Shown: piece by piece, positions 18,330 to 27,911 of the stretch
Position numbering within the stretch: the first letter of the stretch is position 1
Layout: the number at the start of each line of letters is the position of its first letter
Assembly (NCBI RefSeq): GCF_017744835.1
Contig: NZ_JAGIAM010000004.1
Location: 414,566 to 478,565, forward strand
Length of the DNA: 64,000 nucleotides
From: Sphingomonas sp.
Lineage (GTDB): Bacteria; Pseudomonadota; Alphaproteobacteria; Sphingomonadales; Sphingomonadaceae
Direction of reading: 5' to 3'
Notes under the pieces: model-generated
Database searches by the model: none
What the model was told of the DNA's origin: nothing
The model's input: only the letters and a program-made list of their open reading frames with translations
Program-made: the position numbers and the translations under genes

Positions 18330-19274
18330 TCAATGCGACTGGTACGGCCGCCCCGACTGGATCAGTCGCTGGCGCGCGGTATTCCCCGGCACCGCGATGT
18401 GGGTCGCGGGGTCATATTCCTTGCCCACCGCGGGGCTGCCCTGCGGCACCCAGATCTCGACCACCGTGTTGGTGTAGCTCTGCGGCAGATAGCGGACGTA
18501 ATAGCCGTCCGGATGCATGCTCCAGCGGCCCGAGGGAATGTCCTGGCTGCCCGGTCCGATCCCCGCGGCACCCGCGAGCACCGCGACGCGCTCGAGCTCG
18601 GCGAAGCTCGTGCCCGGCGAAGTGAGCATCCGCCGCAGGTCGGCCTCGGCCTGGAGCACCTGGCGCACGCCGCTCGGCAGATTGTCGGCTAGCGGCCCTT
18701 CGGTCAGCATGCCCAGCGCGCTGCGGTTGAGGCTGGCGAGCTGGCGCGGCGTCAGCAGCCGCGCCGCGACTGCCTTGTGCTCGGTCGAGAGGTCCTCGAA
18801 CTTGGCGCGCGCGATGATCGCCCAGAGCAAAGTCTGGATGTCGTGCTGATCGATCTCGGGATGGTTCACCGAGTTGCGCACGATCGTCATGACCGCGTCT
18901 TCGGCCGGCCCTTTGGGCGGCGCATAGATATAGCCGTCGCCGCCGCCCGGCCCGTGCGTGCCGGCCTTCAGGCAATAGCTCTGGTCGTGGAAGCGATAAT
19001 AGCCGGGCTGGAGCACGAAGCCGCCGTTGGGCGTGCGCTGCAGCGTCATCAGACTGCGCTCGGGCTCGCGCGGCGTGAAGCCGTCCTTGTCGGGCACCGA
19101 CCATTTGGCGTCGGGCAGGCTGGTGGTGATCGGCGCCTTCTCAAGGCTCGGCAACGATACGCCCGCCTTCTTGACCAGCTTCCCCAGTCCCCCGAACTGC
19201 GCTTCCGCCGGGTTCGCTCCCAGCAGCAGCACGGCAGCGGCGGCAAGCGCCGCAAACGTCGTGCGGATCCTCAT
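18330..19274 (-). CDS. Exported protein of unknown function
   Basis: 314 residues with a signal peptide of about 26 residues ending NPAEAQ. The mature part begins with a Gly/Lys segment, then a region rich in Gly and Pro with one Cys (SYCLKAGTHGPGGG), a helical middle (about residues 120-215) and a Tyr-rich tail. No family is recognised. ATG 19274 is preferred over 19289 because GAAGAAG lies just before it and the signal peptide then starts cleanly. The gene is leftward and faces the end of map. Confidence 0.75.
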   Translation of the reverse strand: MRIRTTFAALAAAAVLLLGANPAEAQFGGLGKLVKKAGVSLPSLEKAPITTSLPDAKWSVPDKDGFTPREPERSLMTLQRTPNGGFVLQPGYYRFHDQSYCLKAGTHGPGGGDGYIYAPPKGPAEDAVMTIVRNSVNHPEIDQHDIQTLLWAIIARAKFEDLSTEHKAVAARLLTPRQLASLNRSALGMLTEGPLADNLPSGVRQVLQAEADLRRMLTSPGTSFAELERVAVLAGAAGIGPGSQDIPSGRWSMHPDGYYVRYLPQSYTNTVVEIWVPQGSPAVGKEYDPATHIAVPGNTARQRLIQSGRPYQSH

Positions 19275-20026
<752 letters not shown>

Positions 20027-20074
20027 CGCGGCGCAGCGCTGTGCCAATTGCGCCCGCGAGCGCGTAATTTTATT

Positions 20075-20090
20075 GCCCGATTCGTCGGGC
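20075..20090 (+). other. UUCG-capped hairpin between glnB and glnA
   Basis: GCCCGA-TTCG-TCGGGC is a perfect six-pair stem with an extra-stable UUCG-type loop, 28 bases before the glnA start. No T-run follows on the plus strand, so it is unlikely to stop transcription. It may mark an mRNA processing or stability site that sets the glnB:glnA ratio. Confidence 0.5.
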
Positions 20091-20118
20091 GCACGAAAGA
20101 GAGCGAAAGGGTTTTAAG

Positions 20119-21531
20119 ATGGCGAATTCGGCCAGTGACATCCTGAAGATGGTGAAGGACCAGGAGATCGAGTGGATCGACCTGCGCTTCACCGATCCCA
20201 AGGGCAAGTGGCAGCACCTGACCATGGTGGCGAGCGTGCTGGGCGAGGACGAGCTGACCGACGGGCTGATGTTCGACGGTTCGTCGATCGAGGGCTGGAA
20301 GGCGATCAACGAGTCGGACATGATCCTCAAGCCGGACCTCGACGCCGTCTGGGTCGATCCCTTCTCGGCCACCCCGATGCTGATCCTGGTCTGCGACATC
20401 GTCGAGCCCTCGACCGGCGAGCTCTACGCCCGCGACCCGCGCTCGACCGCGAAGCGCTCGGAGGCGTACCTCAAGTCGCTCGGCATCGGCGACACCGTCT
20501 ATGTCGGCCCCGAGGCCGAGTTCTTCATGTTCGACGACGTCCGCTTCGAGAACAGCTACTCGACCAGCTATTACGCGATCGACGACATCGAGCTGCCGGG
20601 CAATTCGGGCAAGGAATATGAGGCCGGCAACCTCGGCCACCGCCCGCGCGCCAAGGGCGGCTATTTCCCCGTCGCGCCGGTCGACTCGGCGGTCGACATC
20701 CGCGGCGAGATGGTCTCGACGATGCTCGAGATGGGCCTGCCCTGCGACAAGCACCACCACGAAGTCGCCGCCGCGCAGCACGAGCTCGGCCTGACCTATG
20801 GCACGCTCGTCCAGACCGCCGATCGCATGCAGATCTACAAGTATGTCGTGCACCAGGTGGCGCATGCGTACGGCAAGACCGCGACCTTCATGCCGAAGCC
20901 GATCAAGGAAGATAACGGCTCGGGCATGCACACCCACATCTCGATCTGGGAAAAGGGTGCCAACACCTTCGCGGGCAACGGCTATGCCGGCCTGAGCGAC
21001 GCCTGCCTCTATTTCATCGGCGGCGTCATCAAGCACGCCAAGGCGCTCAACGCCTTCACCAACCCGACCACCAACAGCTACAAGCGCCTGGTGCCGGGCT
21101 ATGAGGCGCCGGTGCTGCTGGCCTATTCGTCGCGCAACCGCTCGGCTTCGTGTCGCATCCCGTACGGTGCGGGCACCAAGGCGAAGCGCGTCGAGTTCCG
21201 CTTCCCGGACGCGCTGGCCAATCCGTATCTCTGCTATGCGGCGCTGCTGATGGCCGGCCTCGACGGCATCCAGAACCGCATCCATCCGGGCGACCCGATG
21301 GACAAGAACCTGTACGACCTGCCGCCGGCCGAGCTGGCGGAAGTGCCGACGGTGTGCGGCTCGCTGCGCGAAGCACTCGACAGCCTGGAAGCCGACATGG
21401 ACTTCCTGCTCAAGGGCGACGTCTTCTCGAAGGACCAGATCGCGGCCTATGTCGATATCAAGCGCGCCGAAGTCGCCCGCTGGGAAATGACGCCGAGCCC
21501 GGTCGAGTACGACATGTACTATTCGGCCTGA
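20119..21531 (+). CDS. glnA: Glutamine synthetase, type I
   Basis: 470 residues, the usual GSI size. It makes glutamine from glutamate, ammonia and ATP as a cytoplasmic dodecamer. Signatures: FDGSSIEGW near residue 52, GMHTHIS (metal His) near 270, [26 protein letters not shown], and the adenylylation site KNLYDLPP near residue 396. GAAAGG precedes the ATG. It is downstream of glnB behind a sigma-54 promoter, so it is nitrogen-regulated, and the intact Tyr site means GlnE-type adenylylation is likely. Confidence 0.98.
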   Translation: MANSASDILKMVKDQEIEWIDLRFTDPKGKWQHLTMVASVLGEDELTDGLMFDGSSIEGWKAINESDMILKPDLDAVWVDPFSATPMLILVCDIVEPSTGELYARDPRSTAKRSEAYLKSLGIGDTVYVGPEAEFFMFDDVRFENSYSTSYYAIDDIELPGNSGKEYEAGNLGHRPRAKGGYFPVAPVDSAVDIRGEMVSTMLEMGLPCDKHHHEVAAAQHELGLTYGTLVQTADRMQIYKYVVHQVAHAYGKTATFMPKPIKEDNGSGMHTHISIWEKGANTFAGNGYAGLSDACLYFIGGVIKHAKALNAFTNPTTNSYKRLVPGYEAPVLLAYSSRNRSASCRIPYGAGTKAKRVEFRFPDALANPYLCYAALLMAGLDGIQNRIHPGDPMDKNLYDLPPAELAEVPTVCGSLREALDSLEADMDFLLKGDVFSKDQIAAYVDIKRAEVARWEMTPSPVEYDMYYSA

Positions 21532-21556
21532 GCTTCACGGCTTCGACAAAACAAGA

Positions 21557-21592
21557 GGGCGTCCGGAGTGATCCGGGCGCCCTTTTGCTTTT
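21557..21592 (+). terminator. Rho-independent terminator of glnBA
   Basis: The arms GGGCGTCCGGA and TCCGGGCGCCC form a stem with one mismatch around GTGA, followed directly by TTTTGCTTTT. It lies 26 bases after the glnA stop. Confidence 0.92.
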
Positions 21593-21634
21593 ACCCGCTT
21601 GGCGCAGCGGCCCCTCGCCCCTAGCCTCGCGCGC

Positions 21635-22936
21635 ATGAAGCTCCTCTCGCTCGCGGCCCTCGCCATGCTCCTCACCACTGCCCCCGCCACGGCCCAGCTC
21701 TCGCGCCAGGAAAGCGCGATGATCGCCGCGGTGGAAAAGGACGGCGACGCCACGCTCGCGCTGCTCGAGCGGATGGTGAACCAGAACAGCGGCACGCTGA
21801 ACCTGCCGGGCGTGCGCGCGATGGGCGACATGCTGCGCCCCGAGTTCGAGGCGCTGGGCTTCAAGGTCGAATGGATCGACTTGCCCGAGACCAGGCGCGC
21901 CGGCCATTTCCTCGCCACGCACAAGGGCAATGGCCGCGGCAAGCGCATGCTGCTGATCGCGCACCTCGACACGGTGTTCGAGCCGACCTCCCCCTTCCGC
22001 ACCTTCCGCCGCGAAGGCGACAAGGCGATCGGCCCGGGCGTGGTCGACGACAAGGGCGGCATTTCGGTGATCCTCGCGGCGCTCCGCGCGATGCACGCCG
22101 CGGGCACGCTCAAGAATGCCGACATCAAGGTGATGCTCACCGGCGACGAGGAGAAGACCGGCGACCCGATCCCGGTCTCGCGCGCGCCGCTGGTCGAGGC
22201 GGGCAAATGGGCCGACGTCGCGCTCGAGTTCGAGAATCTGGCGCACGAGAACGGGCAGGACTTCGGCACCGTCGCGCGGCGCAGCGCCAACAACTGGACG
22301 CTCACCGCCACCGGCCGCACCGGCCATGGCGGCGGCATCTTCAGCCCCGAGACCGGCTATGGCGCGATCTACGAGATCGTCCGCGTCCTCGACGCGTGGC
22401 GCCAGGCGCTTCCTGAGGAGAACCTCACCTTCAACGTCGGCGTGATCGGCGGCGGCACCCCCGCGACGATCGACGCCGACGGCGTGCGGATCGAGGCGAG
22501 CGGCAAGACCAACGTCGTCCCCGCCGCCGCGATCGCGCGCGGCGACCTGCGCAGCCTCACGCCCGAGCAGGACGCGCGCGTCCGCCAGGCCATGCAGGCG
22601 ATCGTCGACCAGCACCTGCCCGGCACCTCGGCGACGCTCAGCTTCCAGGACAATACCCCGCCGATGGCGCCGACCGAGGGCAACCGCGCGCTGCTCACCC
22701 GGCTCAACCGCGCCAACCGCGACATGGGGCTACCCGAAATGGCCGAGTTCCCGCCAGCCAAGCGCGGCGCCGCGGATTCGAGCTTCGTCGCGGCCTATGC
22801 AGACACGCTCGCGGGCATGGGCCCGATCGGCGGCAACCTCCACGCCGAGGGCGAATGGCTCGACATCCCCAGCCTGGCGCTCCAGGCCAAGCGCAGCGCG
22901 ATCCTGATGAGCCGCTTGGCCGCGGAGAAGCGCTGA
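21635..22936 (+). CDS. M20-family metallopeptidase, carboxypeptidase G2-like, exported
   Basis: 433 residues with a signal peptide ending APATAQ (residue 20). Zinc-site motifs: LIAHLDTVF (His), GPGVVDDKGG (Asp) and TGDEEKTG (Glu). The order and spacing, with the dimerisation domain carrying TGRTGHGGG, resemble the glutamate carboxypeptidase (CPG2) branch rather than the longer M20 protein at 14703. The true start is ATG 21635; the frame runs a little further up into the terminator region. It stands alone behind the glnA terminator. Confidence 0.9.
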   Translation: MKLLSLAALAMLLTTAPATAQLSRQESAMIAAVEKDGDATLALLERMVNQNSGTLNLPGVRAMGDMLRPEFEALGFKVEWIDLPETRRAGHFLATHKGNGRGKRMLLIAHLDTVFEPTSPFRTFRREGDKAIGPGVVDDKGGISVILAALRAMHAAGTLKNADIKVMLTGDEEKTGDPIPVSRAPLVEAGKWADVALEFENLAHENGQDFGTVARRSANNWTLTATGRTGHGGGIFSPETGYGAIYEIVRVLDAWRQALPEENLTFNVGVIGGGTPATIDADGVRIEASGKTNVVPAAAIARGDLRSLTPEQDARVRQAMQAIVDQHLPGTSATLSFQDNTPPMAPTEGNRALLTRLNRANRDMGLPEMAEFPPAKRGAADSSFVAAYADTLAGMGPIGGNLHAEGEWLDIPSLALQAKRSAILMSRLAAEKR

Positions 22937-22960
22937 TCCTCGCGTCGAGGCACGGTGCGA

Positions 22961-23140
22961 CTATCCCCGCGCGCGATCGACCAGCCAGATCAGCGCGATC
23001 AGCGCCAGCCCCACGCCCAGCCCGGCGACGAAGCCCATCGAGGGCTGGCCGCGCAGCGCGCCCAGGACGGTGCCGGCGATCAGGCTGAGGGCGAGGAGCG
23101 AGCCGCCGGCGAGCGGCGCGCGGGAGGGGGTGTTGGCCAT
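22961..23140 (-). CDS. Small two-helix membrane protein
   Basis: 59 residues: a short Ser/Pro-rich N-terminus, then two hydrophobic stretches (about residues 12-30 and 34-54) separated by RGQPS, ending DRARG. It looks like a short hairpin membrane protein of a type frequent in sphingomonads and has no known role. ATG 23140 places the start right before the first helix. Confidence 0.65.
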   Translation of the reverse strand: MANTPSRAPLAGGSLLALSLIAGTVLGALRGQPSMGFVAGLGVGLALIALIWLVDRARG

Positions 23141-23317
23141 GCGCGGGGCTTTGCCACGTCCCGCTGCGGGACGCCACCTGTCCCGTTGCCGAACAGGCGG
23201 CACGGCTCCGGGGGCATGGTTAGCGCGGCTTCACCTTCGTGATCCGCGGCCCTGGCCGAAGGCGCGATCGTGGCACGGCTGTTGCCTGAATCGCGGCCCC
23301 GAGTTTCCGGAGCCTGC

Positions 23318-23530
23318 ATGGACGAAATCCTCTATCTCGGCGATCGCGGCGACGTCGCCGACGCCACTGCGCTGATCCGCGAGTTCGGCGAGGACGCCTG
23401 TTGGGAAGCCGCCGCGCGCGCCGAACACAGCCGGGCGCTGGGCAACCACATCCACTTCTGCCGCTGGCGCCAGATCGAGCGGCTGGTGACGCTGCTCGCC
23501 GGCGAGGAGGTGATGGGAACGGTGCACTAG
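23318..23530 (+). CDS. Small conserved-looking hypothetical protein
   Basis: 70 residues, acidic then basic, mostly helical, with HIHFCRWRQIERLVTLL near the C-terminus. It has no signal peptide or membrane helix. The pattern reminds me of small sphingomonad proteins without known function. The gene is isolated, and the less typical DNA begins immediately after it. Confidence 0.65.
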   Translation: MDEILYLGDRGDVADATALIREFGEDACWEAAARAEHSRALGNHIHFCRWRQIERLVTLLAGEEVMGTVH

Positions 23531-23611
23531 GTCGTGTACCCATAAACGACCGCTTTCGGCGCAAGGGGCCGAACGGCTGGGATCGGGTGGGAAACGGACA
23601 TTTGGTGTGGC

Positions 23612-23845
23612 CTAGCGACGCCTCCACGTTTGAAAGGCAAACCACACAATCACCACCGTGACCGGCACTTGGAATGCCATCTCAAACCAATACGAACCCG
23701 GGTGAATGGCCCGATCCGAAGGGCCCCCGGTTTTGTGGATCGCCACACCGCTATAAAGTTCCCAACAGACCCCAAGCGTTGTGAAAATCGCTAGCGCAGT
23801 TACGATCAGCCGAGCCTGTTTGGATTTGATGGGGTTGGCGGCCAT
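23612..23845 (-). CDS. Small membrane protein, unknown
   Basis: 77 residues with two predicted transmembrane helices (about residues 12-32 and 51-68) and a short Gly/Ser loop between. It has a positively charged N-terminus and a C-terminal TWRRR. Base composition and codon use (more AT at third positions) differ from the neighbours. No good ribosome site is visible, so the call is tentative. Confidence 0.5.
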   Translation of the reverse strand: MAANPIKSKQARLIVTALAIFTTLGVCWELYSGVAIHKTGGPSDRAIHPGSYWFEMAFQVPVTVVIVWFAFQTWRRR

Positions 23846-23974
23846 CGGGCCACAATGACCGCTCGTCTCACATTCGCCAAGTGGCAGCTTTCGGTTGCGT
23901 GAGCGGACCGGCAGCTCTTGGCTTCCGCCCCGTGGACGGGCAGCTTTGCGGCGAGGTGCGGCGGAAGCGGCCCT

Positions 23975-24349
23975 TCAGGCACCGGCTTCATCCAGCGAGA
24001 AGGTCTCCCGCTCAATTTCCATTATTGCACCCCGCATACGCTCGTGAGCGCAGTCGAAGTGCGCGTAAATCGTCTGCGTCGGCGCTTCTACGGCCTCTCT
24101 CCATAGGGCGCTCAGACCAACATGAAGCGCGTCGGTATGCTCGCGCGAGATGCCGTTGCCGCAGAACCAACATTCGTAGCCATCGCCAAGCAGCACGTTT
24201 GCCAGACCCGGATTCGTGTCCACGGCAGTCAGCATTTCCTCAAGGGCGGCACGATCACCGGCTGCCAGAGCTTCATCAAAGGCGGGAAGCAACCCCGCAG
24301 CAAAAAGCCGCTCGTTCAGCGTCATTCCAGAGACTCGTTCCTCGCTCAT
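23975..24349 (-). CDS. Small protein with a CxxC/HxxC zinc-ribbon-like motif
   Basis: 124 residues: a helical N-terminal half (residues 8-50), then YECWFCGNGI near residue 58, a linker, and IYAHFDCAHERM near residue 95. The pairing of Cys-x-x-Cys with a later His-x-x-Cys suggests one bound zinc. Comparable motifs occur in small single-gene proteins, some beside toxin genes, but I see no toxin partner here. The start could also be the Met at residue 9. It is flanked by non-coding, compositionally odd DNA. Confidence 0.6.
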   Translation of the reverse strand: MSEERVSGMTLNERLFAAGLLPAFDEALAAGDRAALEEMLTAVDTNPGLANVLLGDGYECWFCGNGISREHTDALHVGLSALWREAVEAPTQTIYAHFDCAHERMRGAIMEIERETFSLDEAGA

Positions 24350-24523
24350 CGGTGGATGCTAGCGTCCGCTTGCAGGCAGCACCACCGCAGCCATAAACGG
24401 CAACCATCGGGACACTTGCCGACGGGCTGCTTTATGAGTCTACGGCCTGAAAAGGCCGCCAGCGGCCGGAGCCTCGGCCCGGCTGGTGTGTTGTGAGGCG
24501 ACCGTCATGCTACCCAGGCCCTG

Positions 24524-26293
24524 ATGACCACTCCCCAGATCCTCTCCGTCGCGGTGCTCGCGGCAATGATGCTGCTCTTCGTCTGGGGACGCTTCCGCTA
24601 CGATCTCGTGGCGATCATGGCGCTGCTCGCAGGGCTGGCGGTGGGGATCGTCAAGCCCAAGGATGCCTTTTCGGGCTTTTCCGACGACATCGTGGTGATC
24701 GTCGCCTCGGCGCTGGTGCTGTCGGGCGCGGTGCAGCGATCGGGTGTGATCGAGCGCGCGATGCTGACGCTCCAGCGGCGAGTGAAGCGCGTACAGGGCC
24801 AGTTGCTGCTGCTCACCGCGAGCGTCGGCTTCGCCTCGGCGCTGGTCAAGAACATCGGGGCGCTGGCGATGATGATGCCGGTGGCGATGCAGACGGCGAA
24901 ACGATCCTCGACCACGCCCGCGGTGTTCCTGATGCCGATGTCGTTCGCGGCGCTGCTAGGCGGACTGATCACGCTGATCGGCACCTCGCCCAACATCATC
25001 GTCAGCCGCGTGCGCGAGGAGATGACCGGCGAGCCGTTCCGCATGTTCGACTATGCGCCCGTGGGGCTGGGGCTCACCGCGGCGGGGCTGATCTTCCTGG
25101 CTTTCGGCTATCGCCTGCTGCCGCGCAACCGCCGCGCGGCGCCGACGCTGGGCGAGGCGCTCGACATCCAGGACTATGTGACCGAGGCCGAGATCCCCGC
25201 GGGATCGCCTGCGGTCGACGAGACGGTGGCCGACTTCCACCGGCGCCACGAGCATGAAGTGACTGTCACGGCGATCCTGCGCTCCGACATCCGCAGCGTG
25301 CCCTTTCCCGACACGGTGTTGGCACCCGAGGACCTGCTGATCCTCGCCGGCGCGCCAGACGCGCTCGAGCGGGTGATCGCCGCCGACGGCCTAGAGCTCG
25401 AGGGTCAGCATCGCGAGCGCCCGGCGGGTTCGGGCCGCGAGGTCGGCGTGATCGAGGCAGTGGTCGGCACCGACAGCCCCCTGCTCGGCTTCACTGCCGG
25501 CGAGCTCGAGCTGCACGAACGCTTCGGCCTCAATCTGATCGCCGTGTCGCGCCAGGGCGAGCGGCTCGCCGAGCGGCTGGGCGACATTGCGCTCTCGGCG
25601 GGCGACGTGGTGGTGCTGCAGGGCCCGATGGAGCTGCTGTTCGAGCGCCTCAGCGACCTCGGCTGCCTCCCGCTCGCCGAGCGCACGCTGCGACTCGGAA
25701 GCGCGCGCAGCCGCTATCTGCCGCTGGCGATCCTGGCGGTGGCGATGGCCGCGACGGCGAGCGGCTATGTGCCCGTCGCGGTGGCCTTCTTCGCGGCGGC
25801 GGCGCTGGTGGTGCTGAGCGGCGCGCTGCCGGTGCGCGAAGCCTATGGCCATATCGAATGGCCGATCCTGGTGATGCTCGGCGCGCTGATCCCGGTCAGC
25901 GACACGCTGCGCAGCACCGGCGCCACCGAGCTGATCGGCGCCTGGCTCTCGAGCGTCGCCGCGACGCTGCCGCCCTGGGGCGCGGTGGCGCTGATCCTGG
26001 CGGCGGCGATGGCGGTGACGCCGTTCCTCAACAACGCCGCGACGGTGCTGGTGATGGCGCCGATCGCCGCGGCCTTCGCGAGCGGGCTCGGCTATCGGCC
26101 CGACGCCTTCCTGATGGCGACCGCTGTCGGCGCGGGGTGCGACTTCCTCACTCCGATCGGGCACCAGTGCAACACGCTGGTGATGGGCCCCGGCGGGTAC
26201 AAGTTCGGCGACTATGCCCGGCTCGGCGCGCCGCTGTCGCTGCTCGTGCTGGTGCTGGGGACGCCGCTGATCCTGTGGGTGTGGCCGGTGTGA
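24524..26293 (+). CDS. SLC13/DASS-family transporter with central regulatory (TrkA-C-like) domains
   Basis: A 589-residue inner-membrane carrier. Membrane helices occupy about residues 1-200 and 400-589. In between, residues 210-385 hold two soluble segments resembling TrkA-C/RCK_C domains (TVTAILRSDIRSVPFPDT; GVIEAVVGTDSPLLGF). TLIGTSPNIIVSR near residue 155 and FLTPIGHQCNTLV near residue 545 are the paired helical-hairpin motifs of the ion transporter superfamily. Sodium-coupled uptake of dicarboxylate or sulfate is the usual role, and the substrate here is not determinable. A perfect hairpin follows the stop. Confidence 0.88.
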   Translation: MTTPQILSVAVLAAMMLLFVWGRFRYDLVAIMALLAGLAVGIVKPKDAFSGFSDDIVVIVASALVLSGAVQRSGVIERAMLTLQRRVKRVQGQLLLLTASVGFASALVKNIGALAMMMPVAMQTAKRSSTTPAVFLMPMSFAALLGGLITLIGTSPNIIVSRVREEMTGEPFRMFDYAPVGLGLTAAGLIFLAFGYRLLPRNRRAAPTLGEALDIQDYVTEAEIPAGSPAVDETVADFHRRHEHEVTVTAILRSDIRSVPFPDTVLAPEDLLILAGAPDALERVIAADGLELEGQHRERPAGSGREVGVIEAVVGTDSPLLGFTAGELELHERFGLNLIAVSRQGERLAERLGDIALSAGDVVVLQGPMELLFERLSDLGCLPLAERTLRLGSARSRYLPLAILAVAMAATASGYVPVAVAFFAAAALVVLSGALPVREAYGHIEWPILVMLGALIPVSDTLRSTGATELIGAWLSSVAATLPPWGAVALILAAAMAVTPFLNNAATVLVMAPIAAAFASGLGYRPDAFLMATAVGAGCDFLTPIGHQCNTLVMGPGGYKFGDYARLGAPLSLLVLVLGTPLILWVWPV

Positions 26294-26301
26294 TCCCTTT
26301 G

Positions 26302-26328
26302 ATTCCCCTCCCTGAAAGGGAGGGGAAT
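26302..26328. terminator. Perfect 12-bp hairpin between convergent genes
   Basis: ATTCCCCTCCCT and AGGGAGGGGAAT flank GAA. It sits between the ends of the SLC13 and aldehyde dehydrogenase genes and can work in both directions. By sequence it belongs with the G-rich hairpins at 3.8, 40.1, 40.5 and 42.2 kb, so it may be a REP element used as a terminator. Confidence 0.7.
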
Positions 26329-26333
26329 TGGTT

Positions 26334-27758
26334 CTAGGCGAACGCCCCCACCATGGCCTTCACTTCGAGGAACTCCGCTAGCCCGAACTTGCCGTATTCG
26401 CGGCCGTTCCCCGATTGCTTGTAGCCGCCGAAGGGCAAGCTGGGGTCGGGCTGGCCGCCGTTGACATAGACCATGCCGGCCCGCAGCCGCGGGGCGACGC
26501 GCTTCACTCCCTCGGCATCGCCGAAGACCATCGCCGAGAGGCCGTAATCGGTGTCGTTGGCGATGCGGACCGCGTCTTCCTCGTTGTCATAGGGGATGAT
26601 CGTGACCACGGGGCCGAAGATCTCCTCGCGCGCGATGGTCATGTCGTTGCGCACGTTGGAGAAGAGCGTCGGCTTGACGAAATAGCCGGTGTCGATCCCG
26701 TCGGGCCGGCCGGGACCTCCGGTCTCGAGCCTGGCGCCTTCCTCGAGCCCCTTGGCGATCAGCCCCTGGATCTTGTCCCACTGCGCCTTGTTGACGACGG
26801 GTCCGATGTGGCGGCCCTCCTCGGACGGCGCGCCGCACTGGGTGGCCTTCATCATCTCGGCGGCGATCGCGGCGGCTTCCTCCTGCCGGTCGCGCGGGAC
26901 GAGCAGGCGCGCCGGGGCGATGCAGCTCTGCCCCGAGTTGAGCAGCACGCCGAACAAGGTGCCCTTCACGGCCTGGGCCAGGTCGGCGCTTTCGAGCACG
27001 ACCGAGGGCGATTTGCCGCCGAGCTCCTGGTGGACGCGCTTGACGGTGTCGGCGGCATTCTTGGCGACCTGAATCCCGGCGCGGGTCGAGCCGGTGAAGC
27101 TCACCATGTCGACCTGCGGATGCTTCGAAAGCGCGGCGCCGACGCCCGGGCCGTCGCCCTGGACGAGGTTGAACACCCCCGCGGGCACGCCGGCGGCGTC
27201 GAGCACTTCGGCGAAGATCGCGGCGACGCCCGGCGCCTCCTCGCTCGGCTTGAGAACCATGGTGCAGCCCGCGGCGAGCGCCGAGGCGACCTTGGACACG
27301 ATCTGGTTGAGCGGCCAGTTCCAGGGGGTGATCATCGCGACGACGCCGATCGCCTCGTGGACGACCAGGCTGTTGCCGATACGCTCCTCGAACTGGAATT
27401 CGCGCAGAGCCCGCGCGGCCGCGAGCAGATGGCCGATGCCGCTGCCGACCTGCGCGGTCTTCGCCAGCCCCAGCGGCGCCCCCATCTCCAGGCTCATCGC
27501 CTCGGCCATGTCGGCCGCGCGGGTCTTGTACGCCTCGACGATGCGGTCGAGCAGCGCCGCGCGCTCCTCGGCGCTCGTCCGCGACCAACTTTCGAATGCG
27601 CGGCGTGCCGCCGCCACGGCCTTGTCGACGTCGGCCTGCGAGCCGAGCATGATCTCGGTCACCGGCGCCTCGGTGGCGGGATTTATCACCTGATGCGGCG
27701 TGCCGCCCTCGCTCTCGACCCAGGCGCCGTCGATATAGTGCTTCAGGTAGCTGCGCAT
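26334..27758 (-). CDS. Aldehyde dehydrogenase (NAD(P)-dependent)
   Basis: A 474-residue ALDH superfamily enzyme that oxidises an aldehyde to the acid in the cytoplasm. Motifs: ITPWNWPLNQ near residue 145, FTGSTRAG, QELGGKSP with the general-base Glu near 243, NSGQSCIAP with the nucleophilic Cys near 277, and EEIFGPVV near 375. ATG 27758 follows GAGGGCGAGG. The much longer open frame upstream is antisense to the TonB receptor and is an artefact. It is divergent from that receptor, perhaps acting on the imported compound. Confidence 0.95.
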   Translation of the reverse strand: MRSYLKHYIDGAWVESEGGTPHQVINPATEAPVTEIMLGSQADVDKAVAAARRAFESWSRTSAEERAALLDRIVEAYKTRAADMAEAMSLEMGAPLGLAKTAQVGSGIGHLLAAARALREFQFEERIGNSLVVHEAIGVVAMITPWNWPLNQIVSKVASALAAGCTMVLKPSEEAPGVAAIFAEVLDAAGVPAGVFNLVQGDGPGVGAALSKHPQVDMVSFTGSTRAGIQVAKNAADTVKRVHQELGGKSPSVVLESADLAQAVKGTLFGVLLNSGQSCIAPARLLVPRDRQEEAAAIAAEMMKATQCGAPSEEGRHIGPVVNKAQWDKIQGLIAKGLEEGARLETGGPGRPDGIDTGYFVKPTLFSNVRNDMTIAREEIFGPVVTIIPYDNEEDAVRIANDTDYGLSAMVFGDAEGVKRVAPRLRAGMVYVNGGQPDPSLPFGGYKQSGNGREYGKFGLAEFLEVKAMVGAFA

Positions 27759-27911
27759 CCTCGCCCTCACGATTCGAAATTCGGGTATGGCGCCCAAGAT
27801 GGCGGCTCTGCGTTGCGCACGCAAGTCGTCCGCATTTTGCCTGCTGCAATGCAACATGGATGTAACCAAGCGCGCGCAACGGCGACCCGGAACCGAAACA
27901 GGGGGAATATC

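Noticed and set aside
23881..24396. A 171-codon plus-strand frame opposite the Cys-motif protein
   Set aside because: Arg/Ser/Pro-rich and without a motif; the opposite strand has a paired Cys pattern.
26415..27911. A 1342-codon extension joining antisense dehydrogenase to the TonB receptor
   Set aside because: The receptor has a good ribosome site and signal peptide at 27912; upstream codons are antisense noise.
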